A DNA stretch of 64,000 nucleotides, taken from the NCBI GenBank assembly GCA_039028975.1, contig JBCCHB010000089.1, positions 1-64,000 on the forward strand, in the 5' to 3' direction. Shown piece after piece: positions 17,188 to 26,306 of this stretch. The notes under the pieces were generated by a model. It searched no databases and was not told where the DNA came from. It saw only the letters and a list, made by a program, of their open reading frames with translations. Each line of letters starts with the position of its first letter. The first letter of the stretch is position 1. Position numbers and translations under genes: made by a program. This DNA comes from JAHBNG01 sp039028975 (GTDB lineage: Bacteria > Chloroflexota > Anaerolineae > Caldilineales > Caldilineaceae).

Positions 17188-18459
17188 TTAGAGATAATCT
17201 CGTAGTTTCCGACTTCGGCTGGGATGACGTAAACGACTTAGCGCCTGGGCCTCAATCTGACGAATACGTTCCCGGGTTACACCAAACTTCTTACCCACTT
17301 CTTCTAATGTATAACAATACCCATCCACTAAACCAAAACGAAGTTGCAAGATGCGTACTTCACGCGGTGTCAAACTTTGGAATATTTCATCGATTACCTC
17401 GCGTAGCAATTGTTGGCCAGCTGCCTCTCCTGGGCTATCTGCATCCTCATCTTCAATAAAATCACCAAGATAAGAGTCTTCTTCTTCGCCTACTGGCATC
17501 TCCAAGCTTAGAGGCCGTTGGCTCACTCGCATAATGTGCTCAACCTTGCGAGGGGATACACCTAGCTCTTCGGCAATCTCTTCTGTTGTGGGATCACGCC
17601 CCAATTCTTGAACAAGTTGCCGGCTAGTACGGGTCAGTCGGTTAATCTGTTCATACATATGAACAGGTACCCGGATGGTACGCCCCTGATCGGCAATTGC
17701 ACGAGTTACGGCCTGTCGAATCCACCATGTTGCATACGTGCTAAACTTATACCCGCGCCGATAATCAAATTTCTTAACGGCACGAATCAGACCGATATTA
17801 CCTTCTTGAATCAGATCTAAAAAGGGAACACCGCGTCCCACATATTTCTTAGCAACACTAACAACTAGTCGACTATTGGCCTTAATCAAGTGCTCCTGAG
17901 CGGCTTGACCATCACGCATAAACCAAAGTAATTTTTCTCGTTCTTCCCAGTCATCCATGCCCTGGGCCAATTTTTTACGAGATTCTCTACCAGCCTCCAT
18001 TCTCTTAGCCAAAGAGACTTCCTCCTCAGCGGTAAGCAGTGGAACACGACCGATCTCTTTAAGATAGAGGCTGATCGAATCGTCAATTTCAATTTGACTC
18101 AGGTCAAAATCATCTTCTTCAACAGTCTCTGCTACTTCTTCAGAAGTTGGTTCATCGGGTTCAGCCGATGGCGCTGGACCAACTTCGATCCCTTGCTCAA
18201 ATAGCATCGCAAAGAGATCCTCTAGCTGATCCATATTATTTTCAGCTTCAGGCATCACGCGAAGCACATCATCATACGACACAAAGCCTTGCGTACGCCC
18301 AAGGTTTAATAGAAATTCAAAGGCCTGTTCGGGACTGAGAACTTCTTTTTTAACTGTTTCATCTTCCTCAAATGCTTCTCCGGTTGAATTAAGATTGATG
18401 TCCTCATAATCCAGGTCGAAATCACCATCAAAGGAATTTGTCATCTCTTGTTTTGCCAT
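17188..18459 (-). CDS. sigA: Primary RNA polymerase sigma factor (sigma-70)
   Basis: 423 residues. An acidic region 1.1-like N-terminus (1-120) precedes region 1.2 (SLYLKEIGRVPLLTAEEEV), region 2 with RGVPFLDLIQEGNIGL and FSTYATWWIRQAV, region 3 (PVHMYEQINRL) and region 4 with the helix-turn-helix TLEEVGKKFGVTRERIRQIE. These match group 1 sigma factors that recognise TTGACA/TATAAT promoters, consistent with the candidate promoters reported here. An intrinsic terminator lies downstream. The surrounding genes face the same way but are separated by more than 250 bp, so it is probably its own unit. Confidence 0.95.
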   Translation of the reverse strand: MAKQEMTNSFDGDFDLDYEDINLNSTGEAFEEDETVKKEVLSPEQAFEFLLNLGRTQGFVSYDDVLRVMPEAENNMDQLEDLFAMLFEQGIEVGPAPSAEPDEPTSEEVAETVEEDDFDLSQIEIDDSISLYLKEIGRVPLLTAEEEVSLAKRMEAGRESRKKLAQGMDDWEEREKLLWFMRDGQAAQEHLIKANSRLVVSVAKKYVGRGVPFLDLIQEGNIGLIRAVKKFDYRRGYKFSTYATWWIRQAVTRAIADQGRTIRVPVHMYEQINRLTRTSRQLVQELGRDPTTEEIAEELGVSPRKVEHIMRVSQRPLSLEMPVGEEEDSYLGDFIEDEDADSPGEAAGQQLLREVIDEIFQSLTPREVRILQLRFGLVDGYCYTLEEVGKKFGVTRERIRQIEAQALSRLRHPSRSRKLRDYL

Positions 18460-18718
18460 ATGCTTTCTCTTTTACCTAATAAATAAGTAACAATCATTCA
18501 TTCAGGGGGTAACAGACACGCACTTATTTATCGAATTCACAAAAATTCTGGGGGATGTCGTGTTATCCGTTTTTTATTTATCCTTATTATCTAGAAATAA
18601 ACTTTCTTAAAAAATTCACCACAGGTACAACGCTTATTTTCAAAATTTTCTTTAGGGATACTCAAGAACAACTTAGGCATTTTATCTAGGAATGAATATG
18701 TCAAAAGATCAAGTTACT

Positions 18719-19636
18719 TTATCCTCGAACTTTAAAATCCCAGATCCTTCCCTCTTGTCGGTAGGAAATGGAACATTGACTGCAGTGTAACAAGGTATCC
18801 CCATTATAATCTAGGGTCTCTGCAGAACAATTAGGACAACGAAATATACCAACTAGATCATTCTGAGAATTGCCAGAAAGATGGTTGCCATTCCCCTTTA
18901 CTTGTGTTTGCAAAAATACGCTAGGCGAGATAGGATACAATCCACTAGGTAAAGAGATCAGGTTATCAAGCTGAGCCAAAAATCCGGTTGGTATCAGTCG
19001 CTTTAAGAGTGGTAACCGAAAATGAGAAACCGCATGACGTTGTCGAGTAGTGAATCCAATTTCACAAATCTGTTCCTGCATCCACTCTGGATGGAAATCA
19101 AAGTTTAATTCAACAAACTCATACGGCATCTTATCAAAGGGCGACCAAGATTGCTTACCTATTACCCAACGCAAAATTGATTTCAAATTGCGTTTGTTAG
19201 CATACTCAAGTACAGCGTAGCTATCTTTATGAAGTACTCGATAAAGCTGTTCAAGTGCTTGCGGTACATTTACCAAATGATGCATCACACGTACCATAAC
19301 AAGCGTATCGATCACTCCGCTTGCAAATGGTAAATCATAAATGTTCCCAGCAACAAAAACAAATCGGGGATCTCCCCCCCATTTTTGAACGGCTTCTTCT
19401 AAGAGTGAACGACTATAATCGAATAGAATAATCTCTTCATATCCATCGTATAACTGGGCCAAACGTCCAAAGCCTGCACCAATTTCAATCAGTCGATGCC
19501 CGGAAACAGGCAAAAGACGCTGGAGAATAAGACGTTCAATCCTATCTTCATATTCTCGACCCTGATCAACCCAGAAATCTGTTTGATAGTGACTACCTTC
19601 GTAATCAATAACTGGCGTAGGTTGAGAAACAGGCAT
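18719..19636 (-). CDS. SAM-dependent methyltransferase with C-terminal zinc ribbon
   Basis: 305 residues. The methyltransferase core contains HRLIEIGAGFGRLAQLYDG (motif I), IILFDYSRSLLEEA and VMVRVMHHLVN. After a linker around residues 240-260 the C-terminus forms a four-cysteine ribbon: CPNC and CSQC about 20 residues apart, close to the Trm112/rRNA-methyltransferase type of ribbon. Such ribbons usually act as substrate-binding or partner modules and are often a separate domain at the N-terminus. The substrate is unknown. It lies 259 bp upstream of the sigma factor gene on the same strand. Confidence 0.8.
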   Translation of the reverse strand: MPVSQPTPVIDYEGSHYQTDFWVDQGREYEDRIERLILQRLLPVSGHRLIEIGAGFGRLAQLYDGYEEIILFDYSRSLLEEAVQKWGGDPRFVFVAGNIYDLPFASGVIDTLVMVRVMHHLVNVPQALEQLYRVLHKDSYAVLEYANKRNLKSILRWVIGKQSWSPFDKMPYEFVELNFDFHPEWMQEQICEIGFTTRQRHAVSHFRLPLLKRLIPTGFLAQLDNLISLPSGLYPISPSVFLQTQVKGNGNHLSGNSQNDLVGIFRCPNCSAETLDYNGDTLLHCSQCSISYRQEGRIWDFKVRG

Positions 19637-20272
19637 AGAAGTCTCTTATAACGTACACAACGATGAAGATATTTATTATGAACCGATAAACGAACAAACG
19701 TTCACAAGCCACTGTGATCTTTGGACTTTATCGATAAATCGATTATAGTTATATAGAAAAAAATAGCGGGAGAAATCCCCCCCACTTTCCAGAAACTATT
19801 CAAGCGGGATACGTTTTTTCAGACGTTTTCCATACGCTTATTTCGTATAATTATATCAGTAAAATCGACCAGTTTCAACAACCAATTTCATGTTAATATT
19901 CCAAATAAGTTGCGAGTTGTGCCGGCTGAAAAGATATTTACAAAATTACCCTAAATTAACGAACATATCCTCTGCCCGTTAGGCCAAACTTCAGGCAGAA
20001 TATACTGTTGACATACATAGTCTCTACCAGATTGACCAGATTCCAGTTTTTAAATGAACCAGATTCTCTTTTACTAAAGCCTCACCCTGTGTTCGTTTCA
20101 TCCCCAAATAGACTCACCACAGTCACAAATTTAGCCTTTTTACCCTCTTAGATAATTAAGTTTATGACACTCCAGGCATTCTTAGGATTAACGAGCACAA
20201 AGACCAGTTTCTCCAAGTATATCCACACCCAAAATCTATGAGAACCTAAAATTAACAATGGAAAAGGATAAC
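19637..20272. other. Divergent intergenic region, AT-rich
   Basis: About 630 bp between the zinc-ribbon methyltransferase (minus) and ssnA (plus). Short palindromic runs are present (for example ATCGATAAATCGAT near 19730) but I see no gene, no repeat family member and no convincing terminator. It presumably holds both promoters. Confidence 0.5.
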
Positions 20273-21622
20273 ATGCTCATCCATAACGCCACAGTCATCA
20301 CGTTTAATAAAGAAAACAAAATCATCCAGAGTGGCGCTATTCACATAACCAATGGCGTGATTGATGCTATCGGCAAAAGCAGTTCGCTGCTGGCTCAATA
20401 TCCAAACGACGAGCGTTGGGATGCCAATGGGCTAGTTCTGATGCCGGGACAGATCTGCGCGCATACTCATATTTATGGAGCCTTTGCTCGGGGAATGTAC
20501 ATACCAGGTACGCCAGCCAAAAACTTTCCCGAAATTCTAAAGAAACTCTGGTGGCCATTAGATAAGGCGTTGGATCTAGAGGGGGTTCGCAGTTCAGCCG
20601 AAGTTTGTTTGGTCGATGCAATTCGTCATGGTACAACCACACTGATTGATCACCATGCTAGCCAAACAGCCATCGATGGAAGCTTGGACGTGCTTAGTGA
20701 CATGGTCTATGCCAGTGGCCTACGAGCCGTTCTTTGTTACGAAGTCACTGATCGAGATGGCCCTGAGGCAGCAAAAGCCGGTATTCAAGAGAATGTCCGT
20801 TTTCAAAAAAAAGTGAGCACCTCTGATCTTGATTCTCGCTTGGCAGCTACTTTTGGCCTCCATGCAAGCATGACACTGTCGAATGAAACGCTAGAACATT
20901 GCCAAGCAGAAGCAAAATTGCTCAACTCGGGATTTCATATTCATGTTGGAGAACACCCCGCGGATAGTGATGATTGCAACAAAAGGTACGGTATAGGTTT
21001 GGTGACTCGCCTACGTCAATATGGGATCACAGGCCCCAACAGCATCTTTGCCCACTGTATTCACATTGACGAAGACGAGCGACAGCAGCTTGTTGAAACA
21101 GATACTTGGGTAACCCATCAGCCACGTTCTAATATGAACAATGCCGTAGGGGCAGCCCAAGTGTGCTCGATGTTAGAGCAGAGTATAGGCGTAAGCTTGG
21201 GCAATGACGGCTTTAGCAATGACATGTTTGCAGAAATGAAGGTGGCGGATCTCCTGCATAAAGTAGTAAGTGGTGATCCTCGTACCCTAGGTGCCGATAA
21301 GGTAGTCCAAATGGCGGTTCAAAATAACCGCTCCTTGGCTTCACTTTTTTTTGATAAGCGAATAGGAACAATTGAATTAGGCGCTTATGCCGATCTCATT
21401 CTGCTAGACTATTATCCCACAACGCCCCTCACGGCTGAGAATTTACCTTGGCATATCCTATTTGGCATGAGCGGAAGCCATGTTCATAGCACGATTGTGC
21501 AAGGCAAGGTTCTTATGAAGAATCGGGAGTTGACAACAGTCGATGAAGAAGAGATTACATCCCGCAGCAGAGAGGCTGCTGCGCAAACATGGGAACGCTT
21601 CGAGGCGTTGGTCGGTGGATAG
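20273..21622 (+). CDS. ssnA: SsnA-type aminohydrolase (amidohydrolase superfamily)
   Basis: About 449 residues from the ATG at 20273, preferred because AAGGA lies 5-8 nt upstream; an ATG 15 bp earlier (20258) also starts in frame. Metal-dependent amidohydrolase motifs are intact: CAHTHIYGAF (His64, His66), the GFHIHVGEH strand, IFAHCIHID and the metal Asp in LGNDGFSND. The block LPWHILFGMSGSHV and the closing TVDEEEI resemble the SsnA family, putative aminohydrolases often near purine or selenium-hydroxylase genes; none is nearby here. Likely cytosolic hydrolytic deamination or amide cleavage of a nitrogen heterocycle; the substrate is unknown. Confidence 0.85.
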   Translation: MLIHNATVITFNKENKIIQSGAIHITNGVIDAIGKSSSLLAQYPNDERWDANGLVLMPGQICAHTHIYGAFARGMYIPGTPAKNFPEILKKLWWPLDKALDLEGVRSSAEVCLVDAIRHGTTTLIDHHASQTAIDGSLDVLSDMVYASGLRAVLCYEVTDRDGPEAAKAGIQENVRFQKKVSTSDLDSRLAATFGLHASMTLSNETLEHCQAEAKLLNSGFHIHVGEHPADSDDCNKRYGIGLVTRLRQYGITGPNSIFAHCIHIDEDERQQLVETDTWVTHQPRSNMNNAVGAAQVCSMLEQSIGVSLGNDGFSNDMFAEMKVADLLHKVVSGDPRTLGADKVVQMAVQNNRSLASLFFDKRIGTIELGAYADLILLDYYPTTPLTAENLPWHILFGMSGSHVHSTIVQGKVLMKNRELTTVDEEEITSRSREAAAQTWERFEALVGG

Positions 21623-21625
21623 ATC

Positions 21626-21649
21626 CGTAGGTTACTTTGGCCTAATCTA
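21626..21649. terminator. Small hairpin between convergent ssnA and fpg-like genes
   Basis: GTAGGTTA and TAATCTAC pair over 8 bp with one G-U, with an 8-nt loop. It begins 3 bp after the ssnA stop and its right arm contains the stop codon of the glycosylase. There is no long U-run, so it is a weak terminator candidate. Confidence 0.3.
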
Positions 21650-22546
21650 CTTTGAATGAAGTGTCTCTAACTCTTCCATAGAGCGCGGCCAGTCTTTCTT
21701 TAAAAGCCTAGAAAGGCCCCGATCAGCAAGTAACTTTCCACCCGTCTGACAGGTAGGACAGTAATTGGTCTCGTTGGTGGCATATTTAATCCGCTGAATC
21801 TTGGTTTCGCAGACCGGGCATGGCTCATTATATTTCCCATGGACAGCCATATCCTCCCGGAACGCAGTTACCTTTTTCGGAAACCCATCCCCCACCTCAC
21901 TACGCATTCGTTCCGTGAATTCGAGTAAGACTTGAGGGATGGCTTGGTAGAGCCGGGCTAACTCGTCATCACTTATTTTGGCGGTAAGCAGAATGGGAGA
22001 GAGTTCAGCTCGATGCAGAATCTCATCTGAGTAGGCATTCCCTATACCATCCAAAATGGTTGGATCCGTCAGAGAACGTTTCAGCGTATGGTTTTCAGCC
22101 CGCATTATTTCACAGAATTGTTCCAACGATGCGGTAAAGACATCCAGCCCCCCTCGCTCAAATTGAACCAACGATTCTCTACCCTGAACCAGATGCAGTG
22201 AAGCTCGTTTTTTTGTTGATGATTCTGTCAACATCAAGGTCCCTGACTCAAAATCAAACCCGGCCAATCCCCGCTTACTAGGTATCTTCTTTCCAGCCGC
22301 TTCCCACTGCAAGCGGCCACTGATCATCAGATGCAAAACCAGAAAGCGGTCACCCTGCAAACCAAAGATAATGCGTTTGCCCAATCGCTCCACCCGTTCT
22401 AAGACAGAATCATCAATTGCGTTGATCGGTGGGTCAAAGGTCCGGACAAGGAATGGGTTGGCAACACGGATCTGATTAAGCCGCTGCCCAACAATCAGAT
22501 CCATTATCCGTTCTTGGTAGATGGTGATATCAGGATACTCTGGCAT
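21647..22546 (-). CDS. Fpg/Nei-family DNA glycosylase
   Basis: 299 residues. The catalytic N-terminus (MPEYPDI) keeps Pro2 and Glu3, which form the Schiff base and act in lyase chemistry. The middle has a helix-two-turn-helix segment with LDGIGNAYSDEILH. The C-terminus carries the zinc finger CPVC...CPTC about 20 residues apart, the usual Fpg/Nei arrangement. It would excise oxidised bases and cut the abasic strand. MPEYPDI instead of MPELPEV places it in a divergent subfamily, so neither mutM nor nei is assigned. It is the last gene of a four-gene run on the minus strand. Confidence 0.87.
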   Translation of the reverse strand: MPEYPDITIYQERIMDLIVGQRLNQIRVANPFLVRTFDPPINAIDDSVLERVERLGKRIIFGLQGDRFLVLHLMISGRLQWEAAGKKIPSKRGLAGFDFESGTLMLTESSTKKRASLHLVQGRESLVQFERGGLDVFTASLEQFCEIMRAENHTLKRSLTDPTILDGIGNAYSDEILHRAELSPILLTAKISDDELARLYQAIPQVLLEFTERMRSEVGDGFPKKVTAFREDMAVHGKYNEPCPVCETKIQRIKYATNETNYCPTCQTGGKLLADRGLSRLLKKDWPRSMEELETLHSK

Positions 22547-22588
22547 CAGAACTAGGTGCTTGATTTCATATTCAGCCTATGATGACAG

Positions 22589-22798
22589 CTACGAATCCAT
22601 TCGTAAGAAGACGCTATACAATATAAACAAAAGCCCTAACATGGGCAGACCAAAGATCGCAAATCCAATATACTCTTCCAAATATGGATACGCGTTCAAA
22701 CCTAATGCCATACCGATCAACATCATGCCCAGGAGATGAATCATTATGCTGAGTCGAGTATGACTTTCCAAAGGACTTTGCTTTTCTTGCTGTTTCAT
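22589..22798 (-). CDS. Small two-helix membrane protein, unknown
   Basis: 69 residues. Two hydrophobic segments (MIHLLGMMLIGMALGL and IGFAIFGLPMLGLLFILY) are separated by a short polar hairpin with Glu-Glu. A ribosome site (AAGGTG) lies 4-9 nt before the ATG, and the gene fits between the RDD protein (126 bp) and the glycosylase (42 bp) on the same strand. No family was recognised. A competing frame in the same place lacks hydrophobic pattern and was left out. Confidence 0.5.
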   Translation of the reverse strand: MKQQEKQSPLESHTRLSIMIHLLGMMLIGMALGLNAYPYLEEYIGFAIFGLPMLGLLFILYSVFLRMDS

Positions 22799-22924
22799 CT
22801 ATCACCTTCAATACTATATATGGTAGTCCGCAGTCACTTAGTCTTTTCGTCTTTGGTCGGCTTGATGCATCTCCAGTGTATTGGGATCCGTTGATATTCA
22901 ATTCTGCTTATGAACGACTACACT

Positions 22925-23440
22925 CTAGCACCTGACGACAATTGTCCCTGCGGCCCAATCATAAAGCGTTCGGTGTTTTGGTGAGAGCCAAAGCATCGCC
23001 AAGTAGAGTCCAGCTAATCCGTAAGCCAACCCAGTCAGAATCCATAAGTACGCAGGGATTGGTGGCGAGGCATAGCTCAGTTGAAAAACAGCCGTGTGGC
23101 CCAATTGCCATGGTAGGAATTTGACCAGCGACCGGATCAATGACTGCATTAAACCCGGCTCGTGAGTTCCCCTAACCTGAATGCCTACCCGCCTCTTGCC
23201 CCACGTCCCCTGGGATGGTCCTGCCTCGCTTAACGAAAAATACAAGACCACTGGAAGAATCATCAAGACAAATGCACTGATATCACTACGAACGGGACCG
23301 GCGAAAAATCTCTGAAGGAGTGGGTAGAGTCCGGGAATCAACGTCAACAAAGCCAACAACAGGGAATATCCCAAAAGGAGCAGATAGTCCCAAGCGAATG
23401 CCTTGAGCCGGTCGATTGGTTTGGCCAAGACGGGAGTCAT
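22925..23440 (-). CDS. RDD-family membrane protein
   Basis: 171 residues. It begins with the RDD-type start (KPIDRLKAFAWDYLLLLGYSLLLA) and has three or four membrane segments with the conserved SQGTWGKRRVGIQV loop between helices 2 and 3 and a closing TLYDWAAGT. RDD proteins are small multi-pass membrane proteins of unclear transport function. It starts 17 bp after the F420-type gene and probably shares its transcript. Confidence 0.85.
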   Translation of the reverse strand: MTPVLAKPIDRLKAFAWDYLLLLGYSLLLALLTLIPGLYPLLQRFFAGPVRSDISAFVLMILPVVLYFSLSEAGPSQGTWGKRRVGIQVRGTHEPGLMQSLIRSLVKFLPWQLGHTAVFQLSYASPPIPAYLWILTGLAYGLAGLYLAMLWLSPKHRTLYDWAAGTIVVRC

Positions 23441-23457
23441 CTTATAGCACCGTCAAT

Positions 23458-24441
23458 TTACAGTGTCTTCAATGCTGGCAATACCTCATCCCCCAACATC
23501 TTGATGGTCTTTTCCTGATCGCTACTGGTAATCTGAATAGCTACAATATCTGTGTTCAGCTCAGTCACCAATGGTGTGTACGCTTCTATCAATTCCTCAA
23601 CGCTAAAAACAACTGAGTATCGACCCAAAACCTCTTCCCGGGGCAGCGCGTCAGCAGCCTCCCGCAATTCAGCTGGATCGACAGCCTGGAGCCGACCTGG
23701 TGCACGCAATCCACGCCAAGATTTGAGTACATCCCACGCTTCGTCAGAATCCTTGGCAAAGACGGACCAACGGCTGGTGAGAAGCCCTGTTTGATCAGAT
23801 TTGGGATTCTTAGCATCGCGGCCGGCTGGAGTGAGTACTTTTTCGATAGTATCGGCGGGGACTTTGACGGAGGCCACGATCCCATCAGCCTTTTCCGCGG
23901 CCAGAGCAGCCGATTTTGGTCCGCCAGCAGCCATGAAGATGGGAACACGAGCAATGGGTGGGCTATAGAGCTTGGCCCGGTCGGTCTGATAGTATTCACC
24001 TTCATAAGTTAGCTTCTCACCGTCGAGCAGGCGACGCATAATCTCCAGCGCCTCGCCCATGCGTGCCGCACGCTCCTTATATTTAGGAAAGTGATAACCC
24101 AGGGAACCCTCATTGATATTCTCACCCGTCCCAACGCCCAAAGTGAAGCGCCCGCAAGAGAGACGATCAATCGTTGCCGCAGCTTGAGCAACCACGCCAG
24201 GATGAAAGCGCCAAAGCGGGGTTGTCACGCCCGTCATAATTTCCAGCGTACTGGTCGCTTGAGCCATAGCAGCCATAGTAGAAAAAGCAAAGCCCGACGC
24301 AGAATGATCATCGACCCACGGATGAAAGTGTTCGGATACAAGTACACCATCAAAGCCGGCATCCTGGGCCAGTTTGGCGTGCCGGACCAGAATTTCGGGT
24401 TGGAATTGTTCGTGTCCGCAGAAGTAGTAGAATTTTGTCAT
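23458..24441 (-). CDS. F420-dependent LLM-class oxidoreductase (G6PDH-like, TIGR03557-type)
   Basis: 327 residues, luciferase-like TIM barrel. The start (FYYFCGHEQFQPEILVRHA) and SEHFHPWVDDHSASGFA match the subfamily of coenzyme F420-dependent glucose-6-phosphate-dehydrogenase-like enzymes. GVGTGENINEG is the phosphate/F420 loop, and FMAAGGPKSAALAAEKADG the later barrel strand. Hydride transfer to or from F420 is expected; the substrate cannot be read from sequence. F420 enzymes occur in Actinomycetota and some Chloroflexota, which supports the taxonomic guess. No good ribosome site precedes the ATG. It heads a possible four-gene unit with RDD, the small membrane protein and the glycosylase. 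Confidence 0.85.
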   Translation of the reverse strand: MTKFYYFCGHEQFQPEILVRHAKLAQDAGFDGVLVSEHFHPWVDDHSASGFAFSTMAAMAQATSTLEIMTGVTTPLWRFHPGVVAQAAATIDRLSCGRFTLGVGTGENINEGSLGYHFPKYKERAARMGEALEIMRRLLDGEKLTYEGEYYQTDRAKLYSPPIARVPIFMAAGGPKSAALAAEKADGIVASVKVPADTIEKVLTPAGRDAKNPKSDQTGLLTSRWSVFAKDSDEAWDVLKSWRGLRAPGRLQAVDPAELREAADALPREEVLGRYSVVFSVEELIEAYTPLVTELNTDIVAIQITSSDQEKTIKMLGDEVLPALKTL

Positions 24442-24917
24442 TTATTGTGTTCCGTAAAAGTATAATTGTTCGATGTTGCACATATAGATGGCCAGAAAAA
24501 CTTGTTCCCGTCTTAATGGGAATGTCCTTCCTTTTCGGAATAATCCAGAGAAGACTCGATAAGCGTCGGGGCAAGACTTCCGCGTTACGCAGAGTCACCC
24601 AGAGCTACACAGCGCAACCTTCGGTTGCAGGTAAACGGTAGATCAGTAATCAGTGACACGTGCCAACATCTTCGCGAATGGTGCAGTTTGTACCAATTCG
24701 TAACATTGAGAAAGGCTTCAAAGAGAGAAGAGAATCTGAGTGAATCGCTGTGCGCGCCTGACCAGTGGGGCGTCAGTGAATCTTTGTGCTATCGCTACTC
24801 ACTGTAATCTGGCGAAGTATACTCGAATTGACCTTCAATATCTTTATTACCATAAAGCCCCGGTCGTAACCGCACCGTAAAGGAGGGGCAGGAGCGTCTG
24901 CCAGAAATTCATACCGG
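24442..24917. other. Intergenic region holding split repeat R2 copy B
   Basis: 476 bp without a gene. It contains R2 copy B, interrupted by a foreign 226-bp stretch (24582-24807). After it lies a short tail next to the phyH stop. Confidence 0.7.
24482..24821 (+). repeat. Dispersed repeat R2, copy B, split by an insertion
   Basis: The left part (24482-24581) starts ATATAGATGGCCAGAAAAAC and runs to GGGCAAGACTTCC. The right end TCTGGCGAAGTATA appears only at 24808-24821. In copies A and C these parts are contiguous, so about 226 bp have been inserted between them. The insert contains a tight hairpin GCAACC-TTC-GGTTGC (24614-24628). Confidence 0.6.
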
Positions 24918-25757
24918 CTACACACTCGCCACCTGACTCTGCCCTTCCGAACTGTGATCCATCTCCGGATCCAAAAAAGCTACATCTGATTCATCATCTT
25001 CAAAGCGCTTCATACCGACTTCTTTGATCGCGCTGTCCGAGACCTTATCCAACGGCGTATAGGAGGGATGATGGGCCTCCTGGTAGGGATTATTACGGGC
25101 CGCGTTATAACAACAGATGAGCGACCAGCGAGAATTGTCCGAACGGTTCCGATCAGAACGATGGAGAATGTTGCAGTGGAAGAAGAGGGCATCGCCAGGA
25201 TCCATTTCGCAGTAGACCAGTTCTAGACGCTTTTCAGCTTCTGCTACTCGTTCTAGATCAGCTCCAGCCTGATCACCCGTTTGGGCATGGGTAATACGCC
25301 CCATCAGGTGGGAGCCTTTCAGTACTTGCATACAGCCATTTTGGCGCGTAGCGGGATCAACAGCAATGGAGCAGCTAGACATAAGCGGGTAGAGGACATA
25401 ATTCTCATACCAGTAGCCATAATCTTGATGCCAAGCCCAGGCACCGCCTACATTGGCATCTTTTAGGATCATCTTAGAGTGGTAGTGGTAGACTTCGCCA
25501 TCAAGAATCTGTTCCATCGAACCCACAACTCGGTTGCAGCGAGCAAACATGCCGTAGATACCGCTGCCAGGGTGATTCCAAAGGGATAACCGAACGTTGC
25601 CCCCCTCACCATCATCACGGCCAAAGGATTGCTGATCAAGTTGGCGATCTGCTATGGCAGTCCGGTGTAACAGGTCAATCTCTTCGGCATCAAACAGAGA
25701 GCGGACGATAACATAGCCGTCTTGATGATAGGCACCGACTTGTTCTGGTGTAAGCAT
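24918..25757 (-). CDS. Phytanoyl-CoA dioxygenase (PhyH) family protein
   Basis: 279 residues, Fe(II)/2-oxoglutarate oxygenase fold. The metal triad is visible as His110-x-Asp112 (AWAWHQDYGYW) and the distal His199 (NILHRSDRN); Arg210 in NSRWSLI is the likely 2-oxoglutarate anchor. QNGCMQVLKGSHLMG is the usual strand between them. PhyH enzymes hydroxylate lipids and many small metabolites; large PhyH expansions are known in environmental bacteria. A GGAG ribosome site precedes the ATG. It appears monocistronic. Confidence 0.88.
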   Translation of the reverse strand: MLTPEQVGAYHQDGYVIVRSLFDAEEIDLLHRTAIADRQLDQQSFGRDDGEGGNVRLSLWNHPGSGIYGMFARCNRVVGSMEQILDGEVYHYHSKMILKDANVGGAWAWHQDYGYWYENYVLYPLMSSCSIAVDPATRQNGCMQVLKGSHLMGRITHAQTGDQAGADLERVAEAEKRLELVYCEMDPGDALFFHCNILHRSDRNRSDNSRWSLICCYNAARNNPYQEAHHPSYTPLDKVSDSAIKEVGMKRFEDDESDVAFLDPEMDHSSEGQSQVASV

Positions 25758-26306
25758 GGAAGTGTCTCCTTGTTGAAATTATCAAGGTTCAGTGAATCGG
25801 AGGGAAAGCTAGATAGAATGAAAGTGAAATTGAGACCAGTATATCACGACTGATGGTTGTCTTAAAAGGATGTTAAATACACACGGCCCATTTACAAACT
25901 ATTTACAAATCGGTATATAGAGTTGAATCACTTCTGCTATGCTGTATACAACATCAAAACGGATTCGTATATACCTATGCTCAGTAGTCTGCAGTCGTCT
26001 GGTTGCTTAGTCCAGAGTTTGTTCAGAGTACACTTACAGCATTGCGATCTGCCCTGAAATCAAGAGACGGATTCAGGTAGATTAGCAGGATCTTTTTCAT
26101 CCTCCATGGTGCATCTTGATCCATGAAAACTACTGATACTCGGCTTATCATCCTGGAACCAGTAGATCGCTCCACAATGCCGAGTAGATCACAAATATGA
26201 ATTGATATTGCACCCTTCTGATTCTGCATTTTTCCTGGCAGTGAGTGGTAGAATTATGTGTAAACTTCTTTATTGAACTATTACACCATTTGCCAGGAGA
26301 GGAAAA
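25758..26306. other. Divergent intergenic region with repeat R1 copy b
   Basis: 549 bp between phyH (minus) and the SDR gene (plus). R1 copy b occupies 26046-26138. The rest is AT-rich promoter-type sequence without a credible frame. Confidence 0.6.
26046..26138 (+). repeat. Dispersed repeat R1, copy b (core only)
   Basis: GATTAGCAGGATCTTTTTC, then CATCTTGATCCATGAAAAC and TACTGAT, match copies a and c over about 90 bp. The hairpin module present in a and c is absent on the left. Confidence 0.75.
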
